The translations under genes were made by a program, and so were the position numbers. Shown here in pieces: positions 19,489-27,884 of a DNA stretch of 64,000 nucleotides. Origin of the DNA: Martelella sp. AD-3 (GTDB lineage: Bacteria > Pseudomonadota > Alphaproteobacteria > Rhizobiales > Rhizobiaceae); NCBI RefSeq assembly GCF_001578105.1, contig NZ_CP014275.1:4055001-4119000 (forward strand), written 5' to 3'. The notes below the pieces were generated by a model. It was not told the origin of the DNA. It searched no databases and was given only the letters and a program-made list of their open reading frames with translations. Position 1 is the first letter of the stretch. Each line of letters opens with the position of its first letter.

Positions 19489-19564
19489 TGGTGGAGCCGA
19501 GCGGGATCGAACCGCCGACCTCTGCAGTGCGATTGCAGCGCTCTCCCAGCTGAGCTACGGCCCC
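19489..19564 (-). tRNA. tRNA-Ala (anticodon CGC)
   Basis: Read on the minus strand, the 76-base gene begins GGGGCCGTAGCTCAGC, has a 5-base anticodon stem CTGCA/TGCAG around the 7-base loop ATCGCAC (anticodon CGC, decoding GCG), the T-arm sequence GGTTCGATCC, and encodes its own 3' CCA. The acceptor stem GGGGCCG pairs with CGGCTCC with one G-T pair. Confidence 0.95.
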
Positions 19565-20067
19565 TTTCACCAAAATCGCTGATACTCCAAACCGGCCTGA
19601 CGGGCAAGCGGGAAGAGACCGAAAACGCGGACGGAGCCGGTCCGGAAGCGAGGACGCATTGCCGCAGGCAGGCGGCCCACCCAACTGCGGGATGCGCTCC
19701 CGCCGCGCATCCAGACGGCAGGACATTCCGGCAGGAGGAGAGAGAATCACCTTCGCGCGCGCGTTTTTTTTAGCATAACAATATGTTTTCATTTTCTTTT
19801 CTGGTTGCTTCTTTTGGCGCCGAAAGGTTGCCTGCCCACTCGATCCATGCCCGAAAAAGTTGCCGTTCGACAACACCTCTGTCCTATCGAGACCGAATCG
19901 TGCACGCACCCGCCGAGAATCTGTCGGCGGCAATTGTGTTTCAAACGGGTCAACGTATAGTCGTCTCTGCAATCGCCAATAAACGATTGAACACAATAAC
20001 AACCGAGTGCGTCATGGCGTCCCTGCGTTCGTGTGATGATTATCAAGGGCTCTGGAGAGTACTGACC
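19565..20067. other. tRNA-Ala / porin intergenic region with long porin leader
   Basis: A 503-base region with the tRNA promoter at its left end. For the porin the best pair is TTGTGT (19934-19939), a 16-base spacer and TATAGT (19956-19961), which would leave a leader of about 100 bases; the -35 match is poor. A CG-alternating tract followed by eight T residues lies near 19755-19773. In-frame sequence upstream of the porin start is open but not protein-like. Confidence 0.4.
19579..19607 (-). promoter_or_regulatory. Candidate promoter of tRNA-Ala
   Basis: On the minus strand TTGCCC (19607-19602), a 17-base spacer and TATCAG (19584-19579) end 14 bases before the tRNA 5' end, a suitable geometry for a sigma-70 promoter. 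Confidence 0.45.
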
Positions 20068-21132
20068 ATGAAGACCAAATTTTTCCTCATCGGCTCCGCC
20101 TCGCTGCTTGCGGCTGCAACAGGCGCGACGGCCGCCGACCCCGTCGTGATGATCGAGCCGGTCACCGCCAATTACGTCGAAGCCTGTGACGCCTTCGGCA
20201 GCGGTTATTTCTATATTCCGGGTACGGAAACCTGCCTTGATATCGGCGGCTATGTCCGTTTCGAGACGAAGTTCGGCGGCATCCAGACCGGTTCGGCCGC
20301 CGACGGCGACTGGTATCCCTACGTCAAGACCAATCTGGCGATCACCGCCAAGTCCGATACCGAGCTCGGCACGCTGACGTCGAAATTCGTTCCCGAGCTC
20401 TATTTCTATTCCAACGGCACCGGCGACGACTTCACCATCGACGAAGCCTATATCGACATCGGCGATGCACTCGCACTGCGCGCCGGTTACATCAAGGGCT
20501 ACTGGAACGAGGACCTGTGGGGCGAACTCGACAATATCGACAATGTCAGCCGCTACAACGCGATCCGCATCGCCTATAACGGCGCCGACCATTTCCAGGC
20601 CGCCCTCGAGATTGACGCGATGACGCCGGGCAATGTCGGCCTCAGCGACACCAACTACCCCAAGCTCGGCCTTGCCGCCCGCCTTGGCTACATCGTCTCC
20701 GACAGCAACTACTTCAAGTTCGACGCCGCCTGGGACACCTACAACGAGACCTATGCGCTGCGTCCCTGGGCCGGCTTCGGCATCGGGCCCGGCACGTTCG
20801 AAATCGCCGGCCTCTACGAGAGCGGCTTCATCGCCTATGGCCCCGACTTCACCGCGGCCAACTGGAACGACAGCCCGATCGCCGGCACCTATCTGAAATA
20901 TGCGGTGGCCGCCAACTACTATTTCAACGTCACCGAGAACCTCATCCTCGCGCCGCAGACGCAGTATAACGTCGCCAGCAACGACAAGGTTTTCTGGGAA
21001 GCGGGCGCCACCGCAGACTGGGAGATCGTCGACGATTTCCATCTGCGCACCAACATCAACTATGCCTTCCTCGACGACAGCTGGAACCAGCAGAACTGGT
21101 TTGGCTGGGTTCGTCTCGAACGCGATTTCTGA
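20068..21132 (+). CDS. Porin_2 family outer-membrane porin
   Basis: A 354-residue Rhizobiales-type trimeric porin for passive uptake of small solutes. A signal peptide (1-22, cleavage after ATA) is followed by the family signature EACDAFGSGYFYIPGTETCLDIGGYVRFE, whose two cysteines are conserved, then alternating amphipathic strands with many aromatic girdle residues. It ends in RLERDF, with the terminal Phe needed for BAM recognition. The ATG at 20068 (MKTKFF) follows GGAGAG; the upstream extension of the frame is not used. It is a single-gene unit with a strong terminator. Confidence 0.93.
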   Translation: MKTKFFLIGSASLLAAATGATAADPVVMIEPVTANYVEACDAFGSGYFYIPGTETCLDIGGYVRFETKFGGIQTGSAADGDWYPYVKTNLAITAKSDTELGTLTSKFVPELYFYSNGTGDDFTIDEAYIDIGDALALRAGYIKGYWNEDLWGELDNIDNVSRYNAIRIAYNGADHFQAALEIDAMTPGNVGLSDTNYPKLGLAARLGYIVSDSNYFKFDAAWDTYNETYALRPWAGFGIGPGTFEIAGLYESGFIAYGPDFTAANWNDSPIAGTYLKYAVAANYYFNVTENLILAPQTQYNVASNDKVFWEAGATADWEIVDDFHLRTNINYAFLDDSWNQQNWFGWVRLERDF

Positions 21133-21175
21133 TCTCTTCGTCACGGAAAACGCATTTTCGTCTTGCTGATTCCGT

Positions 21176-21209
21176 CATTCCCGGCATTGTGCCGGGAATG
21201 CTTTTTTTT
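21176..21209 (+). terminator. Rho-independent terminator of the porin gene
   Basis: Perfect 11-base arms CATTCCCGGCA (21176-21186) and TGCCGGGAATG (21190-21200), a 3-base loop, and eight T residues after one C. This is the clearest intrinsic terminator in the window. Confidence 0.92.
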
Positions 21210-21377
21210 CAGCCTGTCGCTTGCGTGGATGCTTCCGCAGCGGAACGATTGCACCCGGCAGGCCCCGCCGCGGTGAACGCCCCGCGCAGAACGCCGCACA
21301 GTGAATGCCGTCCGACCCAGCGGGACTGACGCAAAGCGCGCCCTGCCCGGCCGCCGGCCATGTGAAGCGAGACCGCC

Positions 21378-22829
21378 ATGCCCCCTGCACCCGGAACCAG
21401 GCAACCCCGCGCCCTCTATATCCTATTCATGACCGAGTTTTGGGAGCGGTTCGGCTATTATTCCATGGTCTCGATCTTCACGCTCTACCTCGTGAACGTG
21501 CTGAAGATGGACGATGCTCGGGCCTTTCTGATCTTCGGCGCCTATACCTCGTTCGCCTACCTGACCACGGTTGCCGGCGGCGTGGCGGCCGACCGGGTGC
21601 TCGGCTTCGGCCGGGCGATCATCACCGGGGCGATCATCGTCGGCTTCGGCTATCTGGCCCTCGGCTTCGGCAGCGAGAGGCTGATGTTCCTGGCGCTTGC
21701 GCTGATGGCCGTCGGCAACGGCCTTTTCAAGCCGAATGTTTCCGCCCTTCTCGGGCATTTCTACACCGATGACGACCCGCGTCGCGCGCCGGGCTTCACC
21801 ATCTTCTATATGGGCATCAATATCGGCGCCTTCGCCGGCGCGCTTCTTGCCGGCATCATCGCCACAAAGTTCGGCTACACCATGGCCTTTGCGCTCGCCG
21901 GCCTCGGCAAGATGGCCTCGCTTGCCACCTATCTGGCGGGCAGGCGCTTTCTGGAAAAGCGCGACCGGCCGCCGGAGATTTCAGGCAGCGCCCGCTGGAA
22001 CGCCATTGTCGGCCTTGCGATCCTGCTGGCGATCGGCCTGTCGGCCATCCTGCTTTCCCGACCGGAATGGGCCGGCTGGTTCGTCTTCGCGGTCGGTGTC
22101 GCGCTGGTGGTCTCCTATTTCGCCATCATGGCGAAGGAAGATCCCGAAAGCCGCCGCCGCATGCTGATCCTGCTGGTGCTGATCCTGTTCTCGATCCCCT
22201 TCTGGGCGATCTATCAGCAACAGGGCATTTCGGTCACGCTGTTCACCGATCGCGACGTCAACCGCAATGTCTTCGGCTGGATCGTGCCGGCAAGCGAGGG
22301 CACGGCGTTTTCGGCGCTGGCGCTGATCGTCCTCTCGCCTTTCGTCGCGCGTCTCTGGCTCTTTCTCGCCCGCAAGGGCTATGCCGTCAGCGACCTGGTG
22401 AAATACGCGCTCGGCCCGAGCTTCCTCGGCCTGTCCTTCTGGGTTCTCTCAGTAGGCATCGTCGAGACCGGGGATACGGTCAAGGCGAGCCTGATGTGGA
22501 TCGTGCTGTTCTACATCGTCTTCGAGATCGGCGAGATCTGCCTGTCGCCGCTTGGCCTGGCGCTGACGACCAAGCTGGCACCGCGCCGGCTCGGCGGCTA
22601 TGCCATGGGCGTGTGGTTCTATGCCACTGCCGCCGCCAATTTCGTCGCCGGCGTGATCGGCGACTACGCGGCCGTGCCCAAGGGTGCCGCACCCGCCGCG
22701 GAAGCCTCGATCTACGAGCACGGCTTCTTCGTCTACGGGCTGATGGCGATCGCCGCCGGCATCATTCTCCTGGTTCTGGCACCGTTCCTGAAGCGATTGA
22801 TGCACAATCGAGATGATTCTGCACATTGA
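21378..22829 (+). CDS. POT/PTR-family proton-coupled di/tripeptide transporter
   Basis: A 483-residue inner-membrane transporter of the major facilitator superfamily with about 12-14 membrane segments. The POT signature EFWERFGYYS (residues about 16-25, the proton-coupling ExxER) and the second motif FTIFYMGINIGAFAGALLAG identify di/tripeptide:H+ symport, and QQGISVTLFTDRDVNRN and EICLSPLGLALTTKLAP match motifs of bacterial DtpA/DtpB-like members. The C-terminus ends abruptly in LKRLMHNRDDSAH, exactly where a relic of an unrelated gene begins, so the last residues may be the product of a rearrangement. Confidence 0.92.
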   Translation: MPPAPGTRQPRALYILFMTEFWERFGYYSMVSIFTLYLVNVLKMDDARAFLIFGAYTSFAYLTTVAGGVAADRVLGFGRAIITGAIIVGFGYLALGFGSERLMFLALALMAVGNGLFKPNVSALLGHFYTDDDPRRAPGFTIFYMGINIGAFAGALLAGIIATKFGYTMAFALAGLGKMASLATYLAGRRFLEKRDRPPEISGSARWNAIVGLAILLAIGLSAILLSRPEWAGWFVFAVGVALVVSYFAIMAKEDPESRRRMLILLVLILFSIPFWAIYQQQGISVTLFTDRDVNRNVFGWIVPASEGTAFSALALIVLSPFVARLWLFLARKGYAVSDLVKYALGPSFLGLSFWVLSVGIVETGDTVKASLMWIVLFYIVFEIGEICLSPLGLALTTKLAPRRLGGYAMGVWFYATAAANFVAGVIGDYAAVPKGAAPAAEASIYEHGFFVYGLMAIAAGIILLVLAPFLKRLMHNRDDSAH

Positions 22830-23085
22830 TGGCCGTCATTTTTACGAAGACGCGAAGAGTGATTTTGAGCAATGGCTTCCGAAGCTTTCGAAAAACGCCA
22901 TCTTTCTGTTTCACGATACCGAAGTCAGGGAGCGTGACTCCGGCGTATGGAAACTGTTTGACGAGCGAAGCCAGAAATATCCGTCGTTCAATTTCCATCG
23001 TCAGCATGGGTTGGGGGTGCTGGTCCTGGTCGGCCTGCTGCCCCGGCAATCCAATGCGCCCGTTCGACAGGCCGGATCGCTTTGA
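22804..23085 (+). pseudogene. Relic of a methyltransferase (Methyltransf_24-type) domain
   Basis: About 70 residues read in frame as the C-terminal part of the class I methyltransferase domain often fused to glycosyltransferases: MILHIDGRHFYEDAK, DFEQWLPKLSKNA, FLFHDTEVRERDSGVWKLFDE and then HGLGVLV. The N-terminal SAM-binding part is absent; homology appears to start around 22804, inside the last codons of the POT gene, in another frame. There is no ribosome site before the ATG at 22813. It is best read as a truncated gene left by a deletion or recombination; the tail after about residue 75 is not conserved in type. Confidence 0.6.
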
Positions 23086-23159
23086 ACGAATGACCTCTCA
23101 CCAACGTCCATTCACCGCCGCGCGCTGTCCGGCACGCGACGGCGAACGCATTCCGGCCG

Positions 23160-25658
23160 TCAGGCCGGTTCTGACCACTCGGTCTCGAGATCGACGGTGA
23201 GACGCTGGCGGATATCGCCGGCATTGGCGGCGACAAGAAGCGTATAGCGACCCGCCGGCGCCACCCATCGCTGGCGTTCGACATCGAAATAGGCAAGATC
23301 GCGCGGCACGATGCCGAGGCTGGCCGTTCCGTGCTCGCCCGGCGTGAGGGCGAGGCGGGCGAAGGCGCGTAGTTCCTTTTTCGGGCGGGCGACGGGCACG
23401 TCGTCCACCATCGCCTCCGGCTGCACGTAGAGTTGCACGACCTCGACGCCATCCGCCGCCCCCGAATTGACGATTGGTACGGTGACGATGACCCCGGCAT
23501 CCGTCATGATCGCGGTGTCCGCCGTGGCGTCGCCCCAGTCAAACCGGGTGTATCCGAGGCCGAAACCGAAGGGGAAGAGCGGCGGCACATCGCGGCTGTC
23601 GTGATGGCGATAGCCGACGAATACGCCTTCACCGTAGCGCACATGCCCGTCCTTGCCGGGATAGGTGAGCGCATCGTCGCTCCAGGCCGAATTGTCCTTC
23701 ATGCGGCGTGGGAAGGTCTGCGGCAGCCGGCCGCCGGGATAGGCCGCGCCGCTCAGCACATCGGCAATCGCATTGCCGACCTCCTGTCCCGGATACCAGA
23801 ACTGAACGACTGATTTCACCTTCTCGAGCCAGGGCATCTCCACCGGACCGCCGGTCTGCAGCACCACAACCGTGTTCGGATTGACGGCGGCCACAGCCTC
23901 GATCAGCGCATTCTGCCGGCCGGGCAATGTCATGTCCGGCAGATCGTGCCCCTCGCTGTCCCATTCCTCCTGGCGGCCGACGAACAGCACCGCCACATCC
24001 TGCTCCGCCGCAAGCCTGACGGCATCATCGATGTCCTGCTCGCCCATGGTCTTTTCAATCCCGAACCGGAGCGCGCGAACGGTGATGCCGTTCTCGGCCG
24101 AATCCGGGGAACAATAGTCGATGACCAACTGATAGGTGGTTCCGGCTTGAAGCTCGATTTCGACCTGTCGCTCGTCATTGGCCGCACCGAAAAAGTTCTG
24201 TCCGTGCGACCAGTCGCTCTCGCCGTCGATCAGCAGTTCGCCGTCAAGATAGGCGCGCGCGAGACCGGCATTGGTCATGCCGGCGCGGTAGGTCCCGTTT
24301 TCCTCCGGGGTGAAAGTCGCGACGACCTGCACGGAAAAATCGTTCTGGTCCAGTTCCGGGACCGGAAGATCGAACCAGAAGCAGTTGAGCGCCTCCTCGG
24401 TTGCGATATGAACGGGCTTGCCTTCAAGCCGGCGGCCGTGATGGAACCGAAGCTCGACATCGCCCTGCAGGACCTGCGTCAGCCTGTTGTTGGTGCAGCC
24501 CTTGGCATGGGAAACGCGATTGTCGCCGAAGGAGGCCTTCAGCCCCGCGACCGGCGTCACCCGATAGGGCGCGTTGATCTGCGCCGAACCGCCCCCCATC
24601 AACCGCGCCACGCCGGCATTGGGGCCAAGCGCGGCAATCGATACGTTCTTTTCGAGCGGCAGCAGATTGCCTTCATTCTTCAAAAGAACCGCGCCCTCCG
24701 CGCCGAGACGACGGATCAGCGCACGGGTCTCCGGCGCATCACGCGAGGTTTCCGCCTCGGGACCGGCGCTGTCGAACGCGCCGACGCGCGCGAACAGGAC
24801 GAGCAGGCGGCGCGTTGCGGCACGGATCGTCTCGGGATCGACCTCCCCGGCCTTTACGGCGTCAAGAAGCCTGGCGCCGCGGTGGCGCGTCGGCCCGGGC
24901 ATTTCGAGATCGTGTCCGGCATTGACCGAGGCCGCGACCGAATTCGTGCCGAACCAGTCCGACATGAAGATGCCGTCATAACCGAACTCACCGCGCATCA
25001 CCTCCTGCAGCGCCCATTTGTGGCCGTCCATATGGATGCCGTTGAGCCGGTTATATCCGGTCATCACCGCCCAGACGCCTGCCTTCTTGACCGCTGCCTC
25101 GAACGGCGGCAGGTAGATCTCCCGCAGCGTCCGTTCATCGACATCGGATGAAACCGTCTGCCGGTCGATTTCGGAATCATTGGCGACGAAATGCTTGATC
25201 GTCGCGCCAACGCCATTGTCCTGCAGGCCCTTGACATAGGCAACGGCCAACATGGACGTCAGCAGCGGGTCTTCCGAATAGCACTCGAAATTGCGACCGT
25301 TCAGACCCGAGCGGTGCATGTTGACCGTCGGCGCCAGCAGCACCCGCGCGCCTTTCGAACGCGCCTCGGCGGCCAGCGCCGCCCCCATTTCATAGGCCGC
25401 ATCGCTGTTCCAGCTCGCGCCAAGCGCGATGGCGCAGGGGAAGGCGGCCGCCGGCGTGCCGTTGGTCAGGCCGCCCGCGCCGCGCGCGCCATTGGGGCCA
25501 TCGGAAACCTTCACGGCCGGGATGCCGAGGCGCGGCACCGGAACGGTGGTCCAGAAATCCGCGCCCGCCATCAGCGACACCTGTTCCTCCAGGGTCAGCT
25601 CCTCCAGAAGGTGGTCAATATTGACGGCCGCGCCGCCCGTCTGATCATTGTTCATCAA
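23160..25658 (-). CDS. GH3 family beta-glucosidase with PA14 domain
   Basis: An 832-residue glycoside hydrolase that releases beta-linked glucose (or related sugars) from oligosaccharides. Domain order: GH3 N-terminal barrel (about 20-300) with nucleophile D234 in GIFMSDWFGT and substrate-binding KHFVANDSE; GH3 C-terminal domain interrupted by a PA14 carbohydrate-binding insert (about 395-545, FTPEENGTYRAGMTNAGLARAY); the acid/base segment EEWDSEGHDLPDMTLPG; and a fibronectin-like domain at the end. There is no signal peptide, so it acts in the cytoplasm. The layout matches the Agrobacterium Cbg1 type. It is divergent from a TetR regulator. Confidence 0.92.
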   Translation of the reverse strand: MMNNDQTGGAAVNIDHLLEELTLEEQVSLMAGADFWTTVPVPRLGIPAVKVSDGPNGARGAGGLTNGTPAAAFPCAIALGASWNSDAAYEMGAALAAEARSKGARVLLAPTVNMHRSGLNGRNFECYSEDPLLTSMLAVAYVKGLQDNGVGATIKHFVANDSEIDRQTVSSDVDERTLREIYLPPFEAAVKKAGVWAVMTGYNRLNGIHMDGHKWALQEVMRGEFGYDGIFMSDWFGTNSVAASVNAGHDLEMPGPTRHRGARLLDAVKAGEVDPETIRAATRRLLVLFARVGAFDSAGPEAETSRDAPETRALIRRLGAEGAVLLKNEGNLLPLEKNVSIAALGPNAGVARLMGGGSAQINAPYRVTPVAGLKASFGDNRVSHAKGCTNNRLTQVLQGDVELRFHHGRRLEGKPVHIATEEALNCFWFDLPVPELDQNDFSVQVVATFTPEENGTYRAGMTNAGLARAYLDGELLIDGESDWSHGQNFFGAANDERQVEIELQAGTTYQLVIDYCSPDSAENGITVRALRFGIEKTMGEQDIDDAVRLAAEQDVAVLFVGRQEEWDSEGHDLPDMTLPGRQNALIEAVAAVNPNTVVVLQTGGPVEMPWLEKVKSVVQFWYPGQEVGNAIADVLSGAAYPGGRLPQTFPRRMKDNSAWSDDALTYPGKDGHVRYGEGVFVGYRHHDSRDVPPLFPFGFGLGYTRFDWGDATADTAIMTDAGVIVTVPIVNSGAADGVEVVQLYVQPEAMVDDVPVARPKKELRAFARLALTPGEHGTASLGIVPRDLAYFDVERQRWVAPAGRYTLLVAANAGDIRQRLTVDLETEWSEPA

Positions 25659-25749
25659 AACCTCATTTCATCGCCGGCATGGACGTCCGACAGCCACGCA
25701 CGCGGCGCAGCGCCAATCACTGTGGCCACACGAAAGCACAAAAAGCTAC

Positions 25750-25765
25750 TAAACACTAGGTTTTA
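25750..25765. promoter_or_regulatory. Candidate operator between GH3 and TetR genes
   Basis: A 16-base imperfect palindrome with TAAA at one end, TTTA at the other and CTAG in the centre (6 of 8 pairs complementary). It lies in the divergent region, 51 bases before the TetR start and 92 before the GH3 start. Confidence 0.4.
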
Positions 25766-25815
25766 AGTTTCACCCCCTTTCATGTATCCTGAAAAACCAA
25801 TGGAGATGACAGGAC

Positions 25816-26484
25816 ATGCCGGACGACACCCCGACAAAACGCGAACCGCGAAAGGCAGGCGCCGGTGCGCGGGGGCCTTATGGGAAAGGCCAGCGGCGGC
25901 GCGCCGAAATCGTCGAGGCGGCAGTCCGCGTGTTCAGCCAATCGGGCTATCAGAATGCGGCCATTGCCACCGTCGCCGCAGAGGTGGGGCTTACGCTTCC
26001 CGGCCTGCTGCATTATTTTCCAAGCAAGACCGCGCTGCTGCTGGCGGTCCTGGAAGAGCGGGACGCGGTCACCGCCGTTATGTTGCCGAAGAAGGGCGCC
26101 GATTGGCGCACATTCCTCGGTTCCCTGGTGGATATCGTTCGGTATAACGAGACGATCCCGGGCGTGATCCGCGCCTTCGCGCTTCTCTCGGTGGAAAGCC
26201 TCTCGGCCGATCATCCGGCTGCGGACTGGTTCGCGGCGCGCTCGGCAAGGACGCACGCCATGATCGCCGGGGCCCTCAGATCGGGCCAGGCTGACGGCAC
26301 ACTCGATCCGGCATCCGATGCCGACAACCTCGCTTTCGAGATCATCGCCATGATGGACGGTTTGCAGGAGCAATGGCTGCGCTCGGGCGAAACGCTCGAC
26401 ATGGCCGGCATCTTCGGGAACTACATCAATCGCCTTGCCGGGCAATACGGCCGGGATCACGATCGCTTGGTTTGGACAGGGTGA
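25816..26484 (+). CDS. TetR/AcrR-family transcriptional regulator
   Basis: A 222-residue repressor-type regulator. The N-terminal helix-turn-helix (about 25-75) reads RRAEIVEAAVRVFSQSGYQNAAIATVAAEVGLTLPGLLHYF, and the C-terminal ligand domain carries a TetR_C-like segment ending near LAFEIIAMMDGLQEQWLR. Start: ATG at 25816 after GGAGATGACAGG. Its divergent position suggests it controls the beta-glucosidase and itself, perhaps responding to a glucoside or its aglycone; this is inference. Confidence 0.88.
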   Translation: MPDDTPTKREPRKAGAGARGPYGKGQRRRAEIVEAAVRVFSQSGYQNAAIATVAAEVGLTLPGLLHYFPSKTALLLAVLEERDAVTAVMLPKKGADWRTFLGSLVDIVRYNETIPGVIRAFALLSVESLSADHPAADWFAARSARTHAMIAGALRSGQADGTLDPASDADNLAFEIIAMMDGLQEQWLRSGETLDMAGIFGNYINRLAGQYGRDHDRLVWTG

Positions 26485-26651
26485 AGGCACCGGGTTCGCC
26501 GAAGACCCGGACACAGGACGGCGCCACAATCCGCGCCTTCCGGAAGGCCTGTGTCGCGGGAAACGGCATCAGTATGTCGGGACGCCTCGAGCCTCGCCTG
26601 CTCCGGTGCCGGCCGTGCGCGGCGGCGATGCGGAGCGCAGCGTGTTCATGC

Positions 26652-27050
26652 CTATCGTTCGCAGAGTTCAATCAGGATTCCGTCGGGATCGCGGCAGAAC
26701 GCAACCTTGTCGACGATGTCGCGGTTGTAAGCCTCGCGCGGAGCCTCGACCAGTTCGACGCCGGCCTCCTCCAGCCTGCGGTATAGCGTGTCGATATCAT
26801 CGAAGCAGAACGTCAGATGACGCAGCCCCGCCCGACCGGCGGCGACGTCTTCGGCCTGCAGCGCTCCGGTCGCCGGGCCCATGATCTCGAGCATCCCGTT
26901 GCCCGCATCAAGGAAACAGAATTCGAAACCGGAATCATCCTGCCCCCTGCGGCGCACCGTCAGCTTCAGCCCGAGCAGATCCACATAGAAATTCAGGCTC
27001 TTATCGATATTGCTGACAGTCATGCCTACGTGTTCAAAACCCTTCAGCAT
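26652..27050 (-). CDS. VOC (glyoxalase/dioxygenase superfamily) protein
   Basis: A 132-residue single-module VOC protein with metal-ligand positions of the glyoxalase I type: His in GFEHVGMTVSNI, Glu in MLEIMGP, His in GLRHLTFCFDD and Glu in GILIELCER. Such proteins act as lyases, epimerases or isomerases. The ATG at 27050 is preceded by GGAGATCGGAG. It is the last gene of the Gfo - Gfo - GntR - VOC operon, 14 bases after the regulator, so an isomerase or epimerase step on the sugar-like substrate is likely. The reaction is unknown. Confidence 0.85.
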   Translation of the reverse strand: MLKGFEHVGMTVSNIDKSLNFYVDLLGLKLTVRRRGQDDSGFEFCFLDAGNGMLEIMGPATGALQAEDVAAGRAGLRHLTFCFDDIDTLYRRLEEAGVELVEAPREAYNRDIVDKVAFCRDPDGILIELCER

Positions 27051-27064
27051 CTCCGATCTCCATC

Positions 27065-27877
27065 TCAATCGTCCGCGGATTCGGACGAGAACCGGCCCAG
27101 TTCGTCCGCGCGCAACAATTCGTCAGTCACGTTGTTTATATGGCGCGTCATGGCGTGACGCGCGGCTTCCCCATTACGCATTTTCAACGCAGCAACGATG
27201 GCATAGTGATCGCCGATCCACAACGCACGCACCTTCGGGGCATGGATGTGCCGGTGAACGCGCTGCCACATGCGCGAGGCGTCGCGCTGGTCCCACAAGG
27301 CCTGGATCATCGACAGGATGATGGCGTTGCCGGTCATGTTCGCGATCGTCAGATGAAACTCCCGGTCTCCCTTTTCATTCAGGAAAACCTCATCGGTTTC
27401 CAGCTGCATGCGCTCGATGCATTCCTCGAGCTCCATGATGTCATAGCGTGTGGCCCGTTCGGCGGCGAGCGCGGCGGCGCTCGATTCCAGCGCCAGCCGC
27501 GCCTCCAGCAATTCGAAAGGGCCCGGTCCGATGTCGGTGTTGATGGCATCGAAGCTGAGAGGGTTGACATGCGCCGGCAGCACGATGATGCCGGCACGGC
27601 CACGCACCTCCACGATGCCGCGCATCTCCAGCGCGATCACCGCCTCGCGCACCACCGTGCGGCTTACCTCCAACTGCTCGGCGAGCTCGCGTTCGGAGGG
27701 CAGCCGCCAGTCTTCCCTGCCCTGATTTTCCTCGATCATCCGGGCGATGCGCCGTGCCACAACCTGGTAAAGCCGCTTGGCCGCAAGCAGGCGCACCTTC
27801 CGCCCGCCCGCGCCTTCGCCCTGTGCGGCTCCGGCCGATCCCGCGTCAATCGGGCTGGTTGTGTTGGCACTGCGCAC
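27065..27877 (-). CDS. GntR-family regulator, FadR (FCD) subfamily
   Basis: A 270-residue regulator with an N-terminal winged helix (about 35-105: RLPSERELAEQLEVSRTVVREAVIALEMRGIVEVRG) and a C-terminal all-helical FCD domain whose His/Asp residues (DREFHLTIANMTGN, HYAIVAALKMRN, HAMTRHI) form the usual metal or carboxylate site. I chose the GTG at 27877, which follows a GGAAGGAA ribosome site formed at the upstream stop; the longer reading runs into the dehydrogenase gene. It lies inside the operon it most likely controls, and the two TTGG-N5-CCAA sites at 30071 and 30186 match the class of FadR-type operators. Confidence 0.9.
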   Translation of the reverse strand: MRSANTTSPIDAGSAGAAQGEGAGGRKVRLLAAKRLYQVVARRIARMIEENQGREDWRLPSERELAEQLEVSRTVVREAVIALEMRGIVEVRGRAGIIVLPAHVNPLSFDAINTDIGPGPFELLEARLALESSAAALAAERATRYDIMELEECIERMQLETDEVFLNEKGDREFHLTIANMTGNAIILSMIQALWDQRDASRMWQRVHRHIHAPKVRALWIGDHYAIVAALKMRNGEAARHAMTRHINNVTDELLRADELGRFSSESADD

Positions 27878-27884
27878 GCGTCTG

